Source of the DNA: Alcanivorax nanhaiticus
GTDB taxonomy: Bacteria; Pseudomonadota; Gammaproteobacteria; Pseudomonadales; Alcanivoracaceae
Direction: 5' to 3'
DNA length: 64,000 nucleotides
Assembly: GCF_000756665.1 (NCBI RefSeq)
Contig: NZ_ARXV01000002.1
Location: 310,001-374,000, forward strand
Below the pieces are notes generated by a model, which saw nothing but the letters and a program-made list of their open reading frames with translations, had not been told where the DNA came from and made no database searches. The position numbers were made by a program, and so were the translations under genes. Positions 43,208 to 53,902 of this stretch are shown piece by piece; the stretch's first letter is position 1, and each line of letters opens with the position of its first letter.

Positions 43208-43326
43208 TGTAGGAGCCTGCCTGAAGGCGATCCGAGCCTTGGTGAGGAAAAAGTTTCGAGTTACGAGAAGCGAGTTTCGAAAGGCAAAACCGCAATCGAT
43301 TTTCGAAACTCGGTACTCGCTACTCG
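43208..43326. repeat. REP-like segment plus heptad inverted repeat F (CGAGTNN type)
   Basis: GTAGGAGCCTGCCTGAAGGC (43209-43228) is REP-like. The left arm (43257-43282) and right arm (43301-43326) are 26 bp and match at 22. The spacer is 18 bp. The right arm runs directly into the stop codon (43330-43332) of the convergent ydcF-like gene. Confidence 0.85.
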
Positions 43327-43329
43327 TAA

Positions 43330-43944
43330 CTAAAGATACCGCAGGTGATACCACACCAGCGCCAGCCACTCGTACCAGATTTCCGGCAACAGGGATAACG
43401 CGCCAGCGGACGGACGCCAGGCCTGCTTAGGCAGGCGTTTCTGCCAGGCGGCCTGGGCAAGAATGCCCTGACTCTGAAAGCACAGCAGAGCTCGGGGCAG
43501 GTGCGAGCGGTCACTCACCAGAATGACTTCATCCACATGATGTTGCGCCAGCAGAACCGCCGTGTTCACTGCATTTTCCCAGGTATTGCGGCTGTCGCTT
43601 TCCTTGAGCACCGTCAGGTTTGACCAACGGCGACGGACTTGCTCGACCATCAAATCCGCTTCCGAGGGCGCTTCATCCCCTTGGCCCTGAAGCTTCAGGC
43701 CTCCGCTGACCACCAACGGCAGGCCATGCTCATGGGCCAATCGAGCGGCCAACTCAAGCCGCCGCAGGCCACGAGTTGTCAGGGAAAACTCCCCGTTACG
43801 CTGCCGCCGCCCAGCCCCCAGTACCACCACGGCCTGGGGGGTCACACCTGAAATGCGCCTGGGCATCGGTGGCAGCAACCCCCTGACAATGGCCGGCAAG
43901 GTCGCCCCAACCAGCACCATCAATGCCAGCCAGGTCAGCGCCAT
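43330..43944 (-). CDS. YdcF-like DUF218 membrane protein
   Basis: The 204-residue protein has one N-terminal helix, then a DUF218 domain: 'AVVVLGAGRRQRNGEF', 'LPLVVSGG', 'EADLMVEQV', 'DSRNTWENAVNTA' and 'EVILVSDRSHLPRAL'. ElyC and SanA belong to this family and affect envelope or lipid carrier metabolism. The function here is not known. The stop is TAG immediately followed by heptad repeat F. Confidence 0.85.
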   Translation of the reverse strand: MALTWLALMVLVGATLPAIVRGLLPPMPRRISGVTPQAVVVLGAGRRQRNGEFSLTTRGLRRLELAARLAHEHGLPLVVSGGLKLQGQGDEAPSEADLMVEQVRRRWSNLTVLKESDSRNTWENAVNTAVLLAQHHVDEVILVSDRSHLPRALLCFQSQGILAQAAWQKRLPKQAWRPSAGALSLLPEIWYEWLALVWYHLRYL

Positions 43945-44104
43945 GAATGCATCCCCCGGCTTTCAGTCCGACAAATACCCTCAGAGCATTGAGAAATCCG
44001 TGCCGAGCTCATGTATCCTATGTCTCCTTTGCCGGTAACCCTTGGACTATCTGGCCTCTGAGCCATTCAAAGGTTCCGCACCCCATTTCCAGTTGTTTTT
44101 GTGA

Positions 44105-46636
<2,532 letters not shown>

Positions 46637-46693
46637 CCTAGGGCGGAAATCGGCGCTAGCCGATCTCCGCCACCAGTGTTCACGGAGATGTTC

Positions 46694-47188
46694 ATGAAGG
46701 CTGCTGCCGGTATCACCGCCCTGTTTCTGACTCTGCTGATCAGCGCCTGTGGTTGGCAGCTACGCGGCGTCACCAACCAGCCGAATCTGGAAACCCTCAC
46801 TATCAAGGGTGCCAGCACCAAGCTGCATTACACTCTTGAAGCCCAGCTGGAAAAACAGGGTGTACTCACGCACGGCGAGTCGCCCTACCTGCTGATCGTG
46901 GATGACGAAGACTGGATGCGGCGAACCTCTGCTGTGGATGCCCAGGGCCGCCAGGCAGAAATTGAACTCCGCTACACGCTCTACTGGCATATCCAGGATC
47001 GCAAAACCGGGGCCCTGCTCACCACCCCGGCCAGGTTGCGCGCCATTCGTACCCTGCCCTGGTACCCGGAAAACGCCACCGCCTCCTCCGATGAGGAAGA
47101 CTTGGTGCGTGATGACCTCTATGAGGACATGACCATTCGCCTGATCAACCAGATCGCCACCGCCTCGCAGCGCTGGGAGCCCTACTGA
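46694..47188 (+). CDS. lptE: LPS-assembly lipoprotein LptE
   Basis: The protein has 164 residues from ATG 46694, with GGAG six bases upstream. GTG 46676 and ATG 46688 are worse. The lipobox is ISAC, then 'GWQLRG', the LptE hallmark after the Cys. It plugs LptD in the outer membrane to insert LPS. It lies between leuS and holA as in Pseudomonas and E. coli. The stop is one base before holA. Confidence 0.93.
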   Translation: MKAAAGITALFLTLLISACGWQLRGVTNQPNLETLTIKGASTKLHYTLEAQLEKQGVLTHGESPYLLIVDDEDWMRRTSAVDAQGRQAEIELRYTLYWHIQDRKTGALLTTPARLRAIRTLPWYPENATASSDEEDLVRDDLYEDMTIRLINQIATASQRWEPY

Positions 47189-47189
47189 C

Positions 47190-48191
47190 ATGCGTCTGCG
47201 CCCGGAGCAACTCGGCAAGCACTTGTCAGCAGATCTGAAACCGGCCTATCTGATCGCCGGTGATGAACCCCTGCAGCAACAGGAATTGCTTGATGACCTG
47301 CGTCGGGCTGCCCGTGACCAGGGCTTCGACGAGCGCCACCGTTTTTCCTCAGACACAGGGATCGACTGGAACGCCCTGCGCAACGAAGCCCAGAGCATGA
47401 GCCTGTTCGGTGGTCGCCGAATTCTCGAGCTGGTGCTCAATGGCAAACGTCCCGATAAAAATGGCAGCGAGATCCTGCGTGAACTGTTCGCAGCCCCCTC
47501 CCCCGACACCCTGCTGCTGATTAATTGCTCCAAGCTGGATCGTCGCAAGGACTGGAACAGCGCCTGGGTAAAGGCCCTGGACGAGATCGGCGCCATCATT
47601 GAAGTGTGGCCGGTGGAAGGCAACAACCTGCGCAACTGGTTACAGGACCGACTAGCCAGCCGTGGCCTGCACGCCAGCGACGATGCCATGGCGCTGCTCA
47701 TCGAACGTAGTGAAGGCAACCTGCTGGCCGCCGCCCAGGAAGTCGACAAGCTGTCCCTGCTGGTGGAAAACGGTCAGGTCTCCCCGGAAGATGTACAGCA
47801 GGCAGTGGGCGATTCCAGCCGCTACTCTCCGTTCGATCTCACTGAGGCCACCGCCCAGGGCGATGCCCATCGGGTCATGCACATCATTCAAACCCTGCGC
47901 GCAGAAGGGGTTGAGCCCCCCGTTCTGCTGTGGGCGCTCAGCCGCGATATTCGCATGCTCGACGGCATGATTGCCGGCGGCCCACCACCACGTCTGCCGC
48001 CACAACGCGCACGCGCCATGCAGGCCCAGGCACAACGCCTCAACCCGCAACAAATCCGCGCCGCCCAGGCCAGCGCTATCCGTGCCGATCAGTGTGTCAA
48101 AGGCATGTCCAAGGGCGACCCCTGGCAACACATCACCAACCTGGCCCTGCGCCTCGCGGGCAAGCCGCTGCCGAGAAGCATGGAAAGGTAG
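47190..48191 (+). CDS. holA: DNA polymerase III delta subunit
   Basis: The 333-residue protein begins with 'RLRPEQLGKHLSADLKPAYLIAGDEPLQQQE', the HolA N-terminal pattern, followed by a degenerate P-loop AAA fold. 'SKLDRRKDWNSAW' and 'LSRDIRMLDGM' are family positions. It opens the beta clamp for loading. It starts 1 bp after lptE. Confidence 0.93.
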   Translation: MRLRPEQLGKHLSADLKPAYLIAGDEPLQQQELLDDLRRAARDQGFDERHRFSSDTGIDWNALRNEAQSMSLFGGRRILELVLNGKRPDKNGSEILRELFAAPSPDTLLLINCSKLDRRKDWNSAWVKALDEIGAIIEVWPVEGNNLRNWLQDRLASRGLHASDDAMALLIERSEGNLLAAAQEVDKLSLLVENGQVSPEDVQQAVGDSSRYSPFDLTEATAQGDAHRVMHIIQTLRAEGVEPPVLLWALSRDIRMLDGMIAGGPPPRLPPQRARAMQAQAQRLNPQQIRAAQASAIRADQCVKGMSKGDPWQHITNLALRLAGKPLPRSMER

Positions 48192-48240
48192 CTATGCCGC
48201 TGCACCCATGATGCCTTGGTAAACACTCGCTACTACCCGC

Positions 48241-48370
48241 AATAGCCTGCCTGCAGGCAATCCGAGCCTTGGCGAGGCAAGAATTCCAGAAGCGAGTTTC
48301 GAAAATCAAAGAACAACAACCAGGCACGACGAGGTTTGAGGTTTGCCTTTCGAAACTCGGAACTGATTTT
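48241..48370. repeat. Conserved left module plus heptad inverted repeat G (short arms)
   Basis: A REP-like GCCTGCCTGCAGGC (48245-48258) is followed by the 23-bp module (48272-48294) identical to that at site D. The arms are short: CGAGTTTCGAAA (48293-48304) and its inverse (48348-48359). The spacer is 43 bp. It follows holA and separates it from the next gene. Confidence 0.8.
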
Positions 48371-48485
48371 CCTGCAAGCCAAGAAATGAGACTCACCAGT
48401 TCTGCTCATTTGGCCCAAATAGCCCTCACCGGATCGCCAATCTCTGCTAGCCTGTCAGACCACGATCAACAGCAGCAGAACAACA

Positions 48486-49340
48486 ATGAGCGAACCCCGC
48501 GATACGTCCTCCATCAGTTTCACTGCCCTGTACACCGGCCATGTCTGGACCCGTGACGGCATCTCCGCCCCGTTTTTCCACACTCGCGGTGGAGCCTTCC
48601 TGTATGGGGCGCTGGCACCCTTCGAGTTTGTCGGGCGACATATTGTCGGCGGCAACATCCGCACCTTTCTGCTGCAGCGGCATCACCTAATTGATCACCG
48701 CCTGCACCAGCTGATCGAAGCAGGCGTGACTCAAGTCGTAGAGATTGCCTGCGGCCTGTCGCCACGGGGACATCGTTTCTGCCAGCAGTATCCGCAGCTG
48801 ACTTATCTGGAAACCGACCTTCCCGATATGGCGCATCGCAAGCAACAGTTGCTGCAGGAACATGATGTGCTCAGTGAACGTCACCGGGTGATGCCTATCA
48901 ATATTTTCGCCGAAGACGGCGAACTGAGCCTGGCACATGTGCTCGACCAGTTGGACCACAGCAAACCCGTGGTGGTGATTACCGAAGGGCTGGTGAATTA
49001 CTTCCCGCTGGACGTCATTTCAGAATTCTGGAAAAAACTGGCCATCGCCCTGCAAGCCTTTCCTCAGGGCACCTACCTCACCGACAACTATCCCCTCTAT
49101 CGCGGCATGCCCTTCTACCGCACCCTGAAAGTGCTCGGCAATATGCTCGGTGCGGTATCGCGCAGCCAGGTCGGCTTCCACTTTCACGCCGACGACGAAG
49201 CCATCAGCCACTTTAAAACACTGGGTTTCGACGACCTGAAAATTCACAACCCGGCTAACTATTACGACCAGCTCCCCATCCCCAAAACCCGGGGCAACCC
49301 TATGGTGCGGATCATGGAAGCGGTTAAGAGCAGTGAATAG
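48486..49340 (+). CDS. Leucine carboxyl methyltransferase-family (LCM) protein
   Basis: The 284-residue protein has a SAM-binding motif 'VVEIACGLSPRGHRF', 'YLETDLPDM' and 'VVVITEGLVNYFP', all typical of LCM/PPM1-type O-methyltransferases (PF04072). In bacteria the substrates are polyketides or unknown carboxylates. No natural-product genes are nearby. The stop codon TAG shares its AG with the first heptad of repeat I. Confidence 0.82.
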   Translation: MSEPRDTSSISFTALYTGHVWTRDGISAPFFHTRGGAFLYGALAPFEFVGRHIVGGNIRTFLLQRHHLIDHRLHQLIEAGVTQVVEIACGLSPRGHRFCQQYPQLTYLETDLPDMAHRKQQLLQEHDVLSERHRVMPINIFAEDGELSLAHVLDQLDHSKPVVVITEGLVNYFPLDVISEFWKKLAIALQAFPQGTYLTDNYPLYRGMPFYRTLKVLGNMLGAVSRSQVGFHFHADDEAISHFKTLGFDDLKIHNPANYYDQLPIPKTRGNPMVRIMEAVKSSE

Positions 49341-49466
49341 TTAACAGTTAATAGTGAACAGCGCGCGAGCGGTTTTTTCACTTAGTCGGAACCAAAAAGG
49401 CCGCGCCCGAATCCCGGGCGCAGCCTTTTTGGTCTGGATCTTTCTTTTAGCTTTTAGCTGTTAACT
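49339..49466. repeat. Heptad inverted repeat I (AGTTAAC type)
   Basis: The left arm (49339-49363) is AGTTAAC, AGTTAAT, AGTGAAC, AGCG, identical to repeat H minus one heptad. The right arm (49444-49466), read on the minus strand, is AGTTAAC, AGCTAAA, AGCTAAA, AG, with different units. A terminator lies inside. It sits between convergent genes. Confidence 0.9.
49394..49430. terminator. Bidirectional terminator inside repeat I
   Basis: AAAAAGGC-CGCGCCCG and CGGGCGC-A-GCCTTTTT form a GC-rich stem flanked by an A-run and a T-run. The stem resembles that in repeat H (GGCCGCGCCC). Confidence 0.88.
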
Positions 49467-49476
49467 GCCTTTAGGA

Positions 49477-50766
49477 TCAGCCATAGATCCGGTGCACTTT
49501 GCCGTCATTTTTCGGGCTCAGAAAGTACTGGTTGTCTTTCAGCAATTCGGTGAATTTCTCCGCCAAGGCAATATTGCCGTGCTTGAACAAGCAACGCAGA
49601 TAGCCTTGGTCGTCATAGTCAAACACCAGCAAATCCAGTTTCAGCTCCGGGTTTTCCAGGTACAGGGTGCAATCCCTGGCATGGTCCGCCATCGAGAAGC
49701 CTGGATCATCCAGCTTGATCAGACAACCAAAGAAGTTGATGTCGACCACTTTCACCGGCTTGTTGAAACGATACTGATCACCAATACGAGATTCACTGGT
49801 GACATAACCACGGCTGTTGCATGGAATCAGGCGCTCGGCGCGTCGGCGATCCAGATTTTTTGATTCTCCTTTGCGGAAGTATCGGGTGCCCTCGACATTT
49901 TCGATGGATTCACCACGCAGGAAGGTGGAGAACAGATCCAGAGACACCTCACGCTTTTCCAGCTGGGGCAGGTGATCCGCGCCTTTGATCAGCACAAACT
50001 GGGCATTGGGACACTTCTCGGCAAAAGAAGCGTTCTCCCACGGCAGGGTAAAGCTGTCGAACTCGCCCGTGGTCACCAGAGTGTCGCATTCCGGATAGCC
50101 CAGCAGCCCTTCCACGGACAGCAACCGGCTCCCGTTAATCACATACCGCTCCTGCTCGTTCTCGGACAACTTTTTCATTTGCCGATAGAACAGTTTTCTG
50201 GCGGTCGGAGTGATGCCGGTTTCCTTGATGCGGTTGTAGTTCACCAGATACAGCACCACAGCCTGGCTGAATTCATCCATGCGTCCTTCACCCAGCACAC
50301 GCTTGGACTCATCCACCAGCATGCGCCAGCTCTTGCGCGGGCGGGTGACAATACCAGCCACAATCAGCTTGCCGGTGGCATCGGGATACTTGTAGGCAAA
50401 AGTACTGGCAATGGCTGACCCCAATGACAACCCCATCAGATGCACCGTGGAAAGGCCGGAGCGACAGGAAAACTCATAAAGCAGGTCAGCCAGGTCCTCC
50501 ATACTCAAATCGGGAGCGATCTGGGTGTTGTTACCGAGAGAAGGCAAATCGACAAGGATGACCGGGAAATCCTCGTAGATACGCTCGACGCAGTATTTGT
50601 AGGAAGTAAAATTCTGGAAGGCTCCACCAACGACCAATAGAGGCGGCTTGTGGGCATTGCCGGGATGCGCAAACGCCAGGTAATCGATTCGCCATTTCCC
50701 TACCCACATCTGCAAGGGTTCTGCCTTGATGGAGGCGCGGGTATATTCCTCGTAATGGATTCCCAT
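49477..50766 (-). CDS. Alpha/beta hydrolase with C-terminal PilZ-like domain
   Basis: The 429-residue protein has the nucleophile elbow GLSLGS (S114), a candidate acid D237 and His H265 in 'KGADHLPQLE'. After residue 300 a second domain begins with an RRRAER pair (R307, R312). 'VKVVDINFFGCLIKL' (D342) follows, resembling the PilZ R-x3-R and D-x-S-x-x-G signature with Asn instead of Ser. PilZ domains bind cyclic di-GMP. The substrate is unknown. It is divergent from proA. Confidence 0.75.
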   Translation of the reverse strand: MGIHYEEYTRASIKAEPLQMWVGKWRIDYLAFAHPGNAHKPPLLVVGGAFQNFTSYKYCVERIYEDFPVILVDLPSLGNNTQIAPDLSMEDLADLLYEFSCRSGLSTVHLMGLSLGSAIASTFAYKYPDATGKLIVAGIVTRPRKSWRMLVDESKRVLGEGRMDEFSQAVVLYLVNYNRIKETGITPTARKLFYRQMKKLSENEQERYVINGSRLLSVEGLLGYPECDTLVTTGEFDSFTLPWENASFAEKCPNAQFVLIKGADHLPQLEKREVSLDLFSTFLRGESIENVEGTRYFRKGESKNLDRRRAERLIPCNSRGYVTSESRIGDQYRFNKPVKVVDINFFGCLIKLDDPGFSMADHARDCTLYLENPELKLDLLVFDYDDQGYLRCLFKHGNIALAEKFTELLKDNQYFLSPKNDGKVHRIYG

Positions 50767-50934
50767 TGGCTGGCTCCGTATCTTGTTCTTGTTGTTTGGT
50801 GCCCATCACTTGATCTCTTTATCTGATCTCTGGGGGGCACCGGTATAACTACCGTAATATCAGGCAGCCTCTGGCCCTCAAAGGCTCTGGCAGTCCTGAT
50901 TGCACGCCAAGTTCACGCGCTTGTGCGCTACCAT

Positions 50935-51056
50935 TTTTCTGTGCCAAACTGGCACAATCGTGCCAGAAAACAACAACTTGGCACCGTTTGTGTAGCAAAG
51001 GATTTCAATTCTTCACCATTTGTGTGCAAGCGTAAAGCACCAGTTATCGCTATAAT
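50935..51056. promoter_or_regulatory. Palindromes, direct repeat and -10 in the 50767-51088 divergent region
   Basis: GTGCCA-AAC-TGGCAC (50941-50955) and CTGGCAC-AATC-GTGCCAG (50949-50966) are overlapping perfect palindromes. A third TGGCAC is at 50979-50984. CACC[GA]TTTGTGT is repeated at 50982 and 51014. TATAAT (51051-51056) is a likely -10 for proA with no good -35. No other gene is seen in the 322 bp. Confidence 0.55.
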
Positions 51057-51088
51057 GCCGCTCTTTACCTCTTTCAGTTTGTGACGCT

Positions 51089-52345
51089 ATGGATATCCAG
51101 CAATACATGCAGCGCCTGGGCGAGCAAGCTCGCCAGGCATCCCGGGCCATGGCCCGCGCCAGCTCCGGAGACAAGGACAAGGCCCTGGCAGCAATCGCCA
51201 GCGCCCTGCGCAGCCATCGCAGTGCAATTCTGCAAGCCAACCAGCAGGACCTGGACAACGGCCGCAATAACGGTCTGGACGCCGCCCTGCTTGACCGCCT
51301 GGAACTGACCCCTGCCCGCTTTGATGGCATGGTGGAAGGCTTGGAGCAGATTATCAGCCTGGCAGACCCGGTAGGCACCATCACCGACCTGGCCTATCGT
51401 CCTTCCGGCATCCAGGTGGGCAAAATGCGGGTACCGCTGGGCGTCATTGGCATCATCTATGAATCCCGGCCCAACGTGACCATCGACGCCGCCGCCCTGT
51501 GCCTGAAATCCGGCAATGCGGCGATTCTCCGTGGTGGCTCCGAAGCGATTAATGCCAATCAGGCCATTGCCGAGTGTATTCGCATTGGCCTGCGAGATGC
51601 TGGCCTGCCGGATACCGCCGTGCAGGTAGTGGAAACCACTGATCGCGCAGCCGTGGGCGAGCTGATCAGCCACCCCGAATATGTGGATGTGATCGTGCCC
51701 CGGGGCGGCAAGGGTCTGATTGAGCGCATCAGCAATGATGCCCGGGTGCCCGTGATCAAACACCTGGATGGCAACTGCCACACCTATATTGATGATCAGG
51801 CCGACATCAACAAGGCCATTGAGGTGGCCTACAACGCCAAGACCCAGCGCTATGGCACCTGTAACACCACCGAGACGCTGCTGGTGGGCAATGCCATTGC
51901 CGCACAGGTACTCCCTCAGCTAGCCGCCCGCTATCAGGACGCCGGGGTAGAGTTGCGCGGCTGTGAGCAGGCTCGCAGCCTGATAGAAGGCATGAGCGAA
52001 GCCACTGAAACCGATTGGAGCGAAGAATATCTGGCTCCGATCCTGGCGGTCAGGATCGTCAAGGATATGGACGAAGCGATTGAGCACATCAATCGCTACA
52101 GCTCTGGCCATACCGAAGCCATTATCACCGAGAACTATACTCGCGCCCGCCAGTTCCTGACCGAAGTGGACTCCAGCTCGGTCATGGTGAACGCCTCCAC
52201 CCGTTTCGCTGATGGGTTTGAGTACGGCCTGGGTGCTGAGATCGGTATATCCACCGACAAGATCCATGCCCGCGGCCCGGTAGGCCTGGAAGGCCTGACC
52301 AGCCAGAAATGGGTGGTGCTGGGTGATGGACACATTAGGCAGTAA
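51089..52345 (+). CDS. proA: Glutamate-5-semialdehyde dehydrogenase
   Basis: The 418-residue ALDH-superfamily enzyme reduces gamma-glutamyl phosphate in proline synthesis. The catalytic Cys is in '[12 protein letters not shown]', and '[20 protein letters not shown]' is the family N-terminal signature. ProB is not in the window. It opens a close-packed run with nadD (6-bp gap). Confidence 0.97.
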   Translation: MDIQQYMQRLGEQARQASRAMARASSGDKDKALAAIASALRSHRSAILQANQQDLDNGRNNGLDAALLDRLELTPARFDGMVEGLEQIISLADPVGTITDLAYRPSGIQVGKMRVPLGVIGIIYESRPNVTIDAAALCLKSGNAAILRGGSEAINANQAIAECIRIGLRDAGLPDTAVQVVETTDRAAVGELISHPEYVDVIVPRGGKGLIERISNDARVPVIKHLDGNCHTYIDDQADINKAIEVAYNAKTQRYGTCNTTETLLVGNAIAAQVLPQLAARYQDAGVELRGCEQARSLIEGMSEATETDWSEEYLAPILAVRIVKDMDEAIEHINRYSSGHTEAIITENYTRARQFLTEVDSSSVMVNASTRFADGFEYGLGAEIGISTDKIHARGPVGLEGLTSQKWVVLGDGHIRQ

Positions 52346-52351
52346 AGCCTG

Positions 52352-53041
52352 ATGCTTGAGGTTGGACCTCGCAAGCTGAGCCCGCAGGCGCCCCTCGTCC
52401 TCTTTGGCGGTACCTTTGACCCGGTGCACCGTGCGCATATCAGTGCCGCACGAGCTGTGTCGAAGGTGCTGCACGGCGCCCCGGTGCACCTGCTGCCCAA
52501 CGCAGTGCCACCCCATCGCCCCCAGCCCATGGCTGATGGCGAACAGCGGCTGGCCATGCTGCGGCTGGCATGCAAGCGCTACCCGGAACTCGTGGTGGAT
52601 GACTGGGAATTACGCCAGGACGGCCCCAGCTATAGCCTCAATACCCTGCGCCATTTTCGGCAGCAGAACCCCGGCAGACCCCTGGTGTTCATGATTGGGG
52701 CAGACAGCTTCAACTCTCTCCATCTCTGGCATCAATGGCAGGATTACACCACCCTTTGCCATCTGGCCGTCGTGCCGAGACCAGACTGTGCACTGGCACC
52801 GGACCAGGTTCAGGCAGCCTTCCCGGAGAGTGATGCAGAGCAATTGATGCGGCAGCCTTTTGGGCTTCGATTAATGCTCAAACGTCCCTTTCTGGATGTC
52901 TCTGCCACCGCCATCCGCGAGGCGCTGGAAAAAAAAGGCGACTGTCCGGCACTGGATCCCGCCGTCAGCGCTCATATTCGCCGCCAGCACCTGTATAATG
53001 TGGCAACACTGAATTCATCAACCAATCACGAGGCACCATGA
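52352..53041 (+). CDS. nadD: Nicotinate-nucleotide adenylyltransferase
   Basis: The 229-residue protein has the nucleotidyltransferase motif '[12 protein letters not shown]' (HxGH region, with His-Arg-Ala-His here) and the C-terminal '[11 protein letters not shown]' (SxTxxR type). It adenylates NaMN to deamido-NAD. The stop overlaps rsfS by 4 bp. Confidence 0.95.
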   Translation: MLEVGPRKLSPQAPLVLFGGTFDPVHRAHISAARAVSKVLHGAPVHLLPNAVPPHRPQPMADGEQRLAMLRLACKRYPELVVDDWELRQDGPSYSLNTLRHFRQQNPGRPLVFMIGADSFNSLHLWHQWQDYTTLCHLAVVPRPDCALAPDQVQAAFPESDAEQLMRQPFGLRLMLKRPFLDVSATAIREALEKKGDCPALDPAVSAHIRRQHLYNVATLNSSTNHEAP

Positions 53042-53400
53042 GCGCAGACACCCCGCTTCTGTCCCTGGTCATCAACGCCCTGGAAGAACTGAAAGCCCAG
53101 AAAATCACTGAACTGGACGTGCGCGACATGACCAGCATGGCCGATCATATGGTGATCGCCAGCGGCACCTCCAACCGTCATGTGAAAGCCCTGGCAGACA
53201 ATGTAATCGATGCCGCCAAGAAGGCTGAACAACCGCCGATTGGTAGCGAGGGGGAGGACTCGGGGGAATGGATTCTGGTGGATCTGGGTGATGTGATTGT
53301 GCATGTGATGCTACCCGCCACCCGCGAATTCTACGATCTGGAGCGTCTGTGGCAAAACCCGGATCATCACCCCGACCGCAATCAGGATAAAGACGCCTGA
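53038..53400 (+). CDS. rsfS: Ribosomal silencing factor RsfS
   Basis: The 120-residue protein has '[16 protein letters not shown]', '[19 protein letters not shown]' and '[16 protein letters not shown]'. It binds uL14 and keeps the 50S subunit from joining in slow growth. It starts with ATGA over the nadD stop; rlmH follows after 3 bp. Confidence 0.96.
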   Translation: MSADTPLLSLVINALEELKAQKITELDVRDMTSMADHMVIASGTSNRHVKALADNVIDAAKKAEQPPIGSEGEDSGEWILVDLGDVIVHVMLPATREFYDLERLWQNPDHHPDRNQDKDA

Positions 53401-53403
53401 CCC

Positions 53404-53874
53404 ATGCGCATCTTTCTGCTGGCAGTGGGCACCCGCATGCCTGTGTGGGTCACCGAAGGTTTTTCCGAATACCAGAAACGCATGCCACCAGACATGCGCC
53501 TGGAACTGGAAGAAATCCCCATGCCCAAACGCAGCAAGGGCGATACCGCCAGCCAGATTCGCAGTGAAGCCGAGGCGATCCGCAAGCGACTGGAAAAGTA
53601 CCCCGGTGCCAAGGTGGTGGCATTGGAAGTACTGGGCCGCGCACTGGACACCCCGTCACTCAGCCGTAAACTGGGTGAACTGAAGGATCTGGGACAAGAT
53701 CTGGTTATTCTGGTCGGTGGCCCCGATGGGCTTTGCGCCGAACTGTCTGCCAGTGCCCATGAACGCTGGAGCCTTTCCAAGCTGACCCTGCCGCATCCAC
53801 TGGTGCGGGTATTGTTGGCCGAGCAGCTCTATCGTGGCTGGACGCTGCTGACCGGGCACCCCTATCATCGCTGA
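53404..53874 (+). CDS. rlmH: 23S rRNA (pseudouridine1915-N3)-methyltransferase
   Basis: The 156-residue SPOUT methyltransferase has 'LVGGPDGL' and the conserved C-terminal 'LLTGHPYHR'. It methylates pseudouridine 1915 in helix 69. It normally follows rsfS, as here. Confidence 0.96.
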   Translation: MRIFLLAVGTRMPVWVTEGFSEYQKRMPPDMRLELEEIPMPKRSKGDTASQIRSEAEAIRKRLEKYPGAKVVALEVLGRALDTPSLSRKLGELKDLGQDLVILVGGPDGLCAELSASAHERWSLSKLTLPHPLVRVLLAEQLYRGWTLLTGHPYHR

Positions 53875-53902
53875 CCTTTATTGAGTGTGCGCTAACGCCA
53901 AC

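Noticed and set aside
50949-50966. TGGCAC at 50950 as a sigma-54 promoter
   Set aside because: The GG to GC spacing is one base short, and the sequence is better explained as a palindrome.
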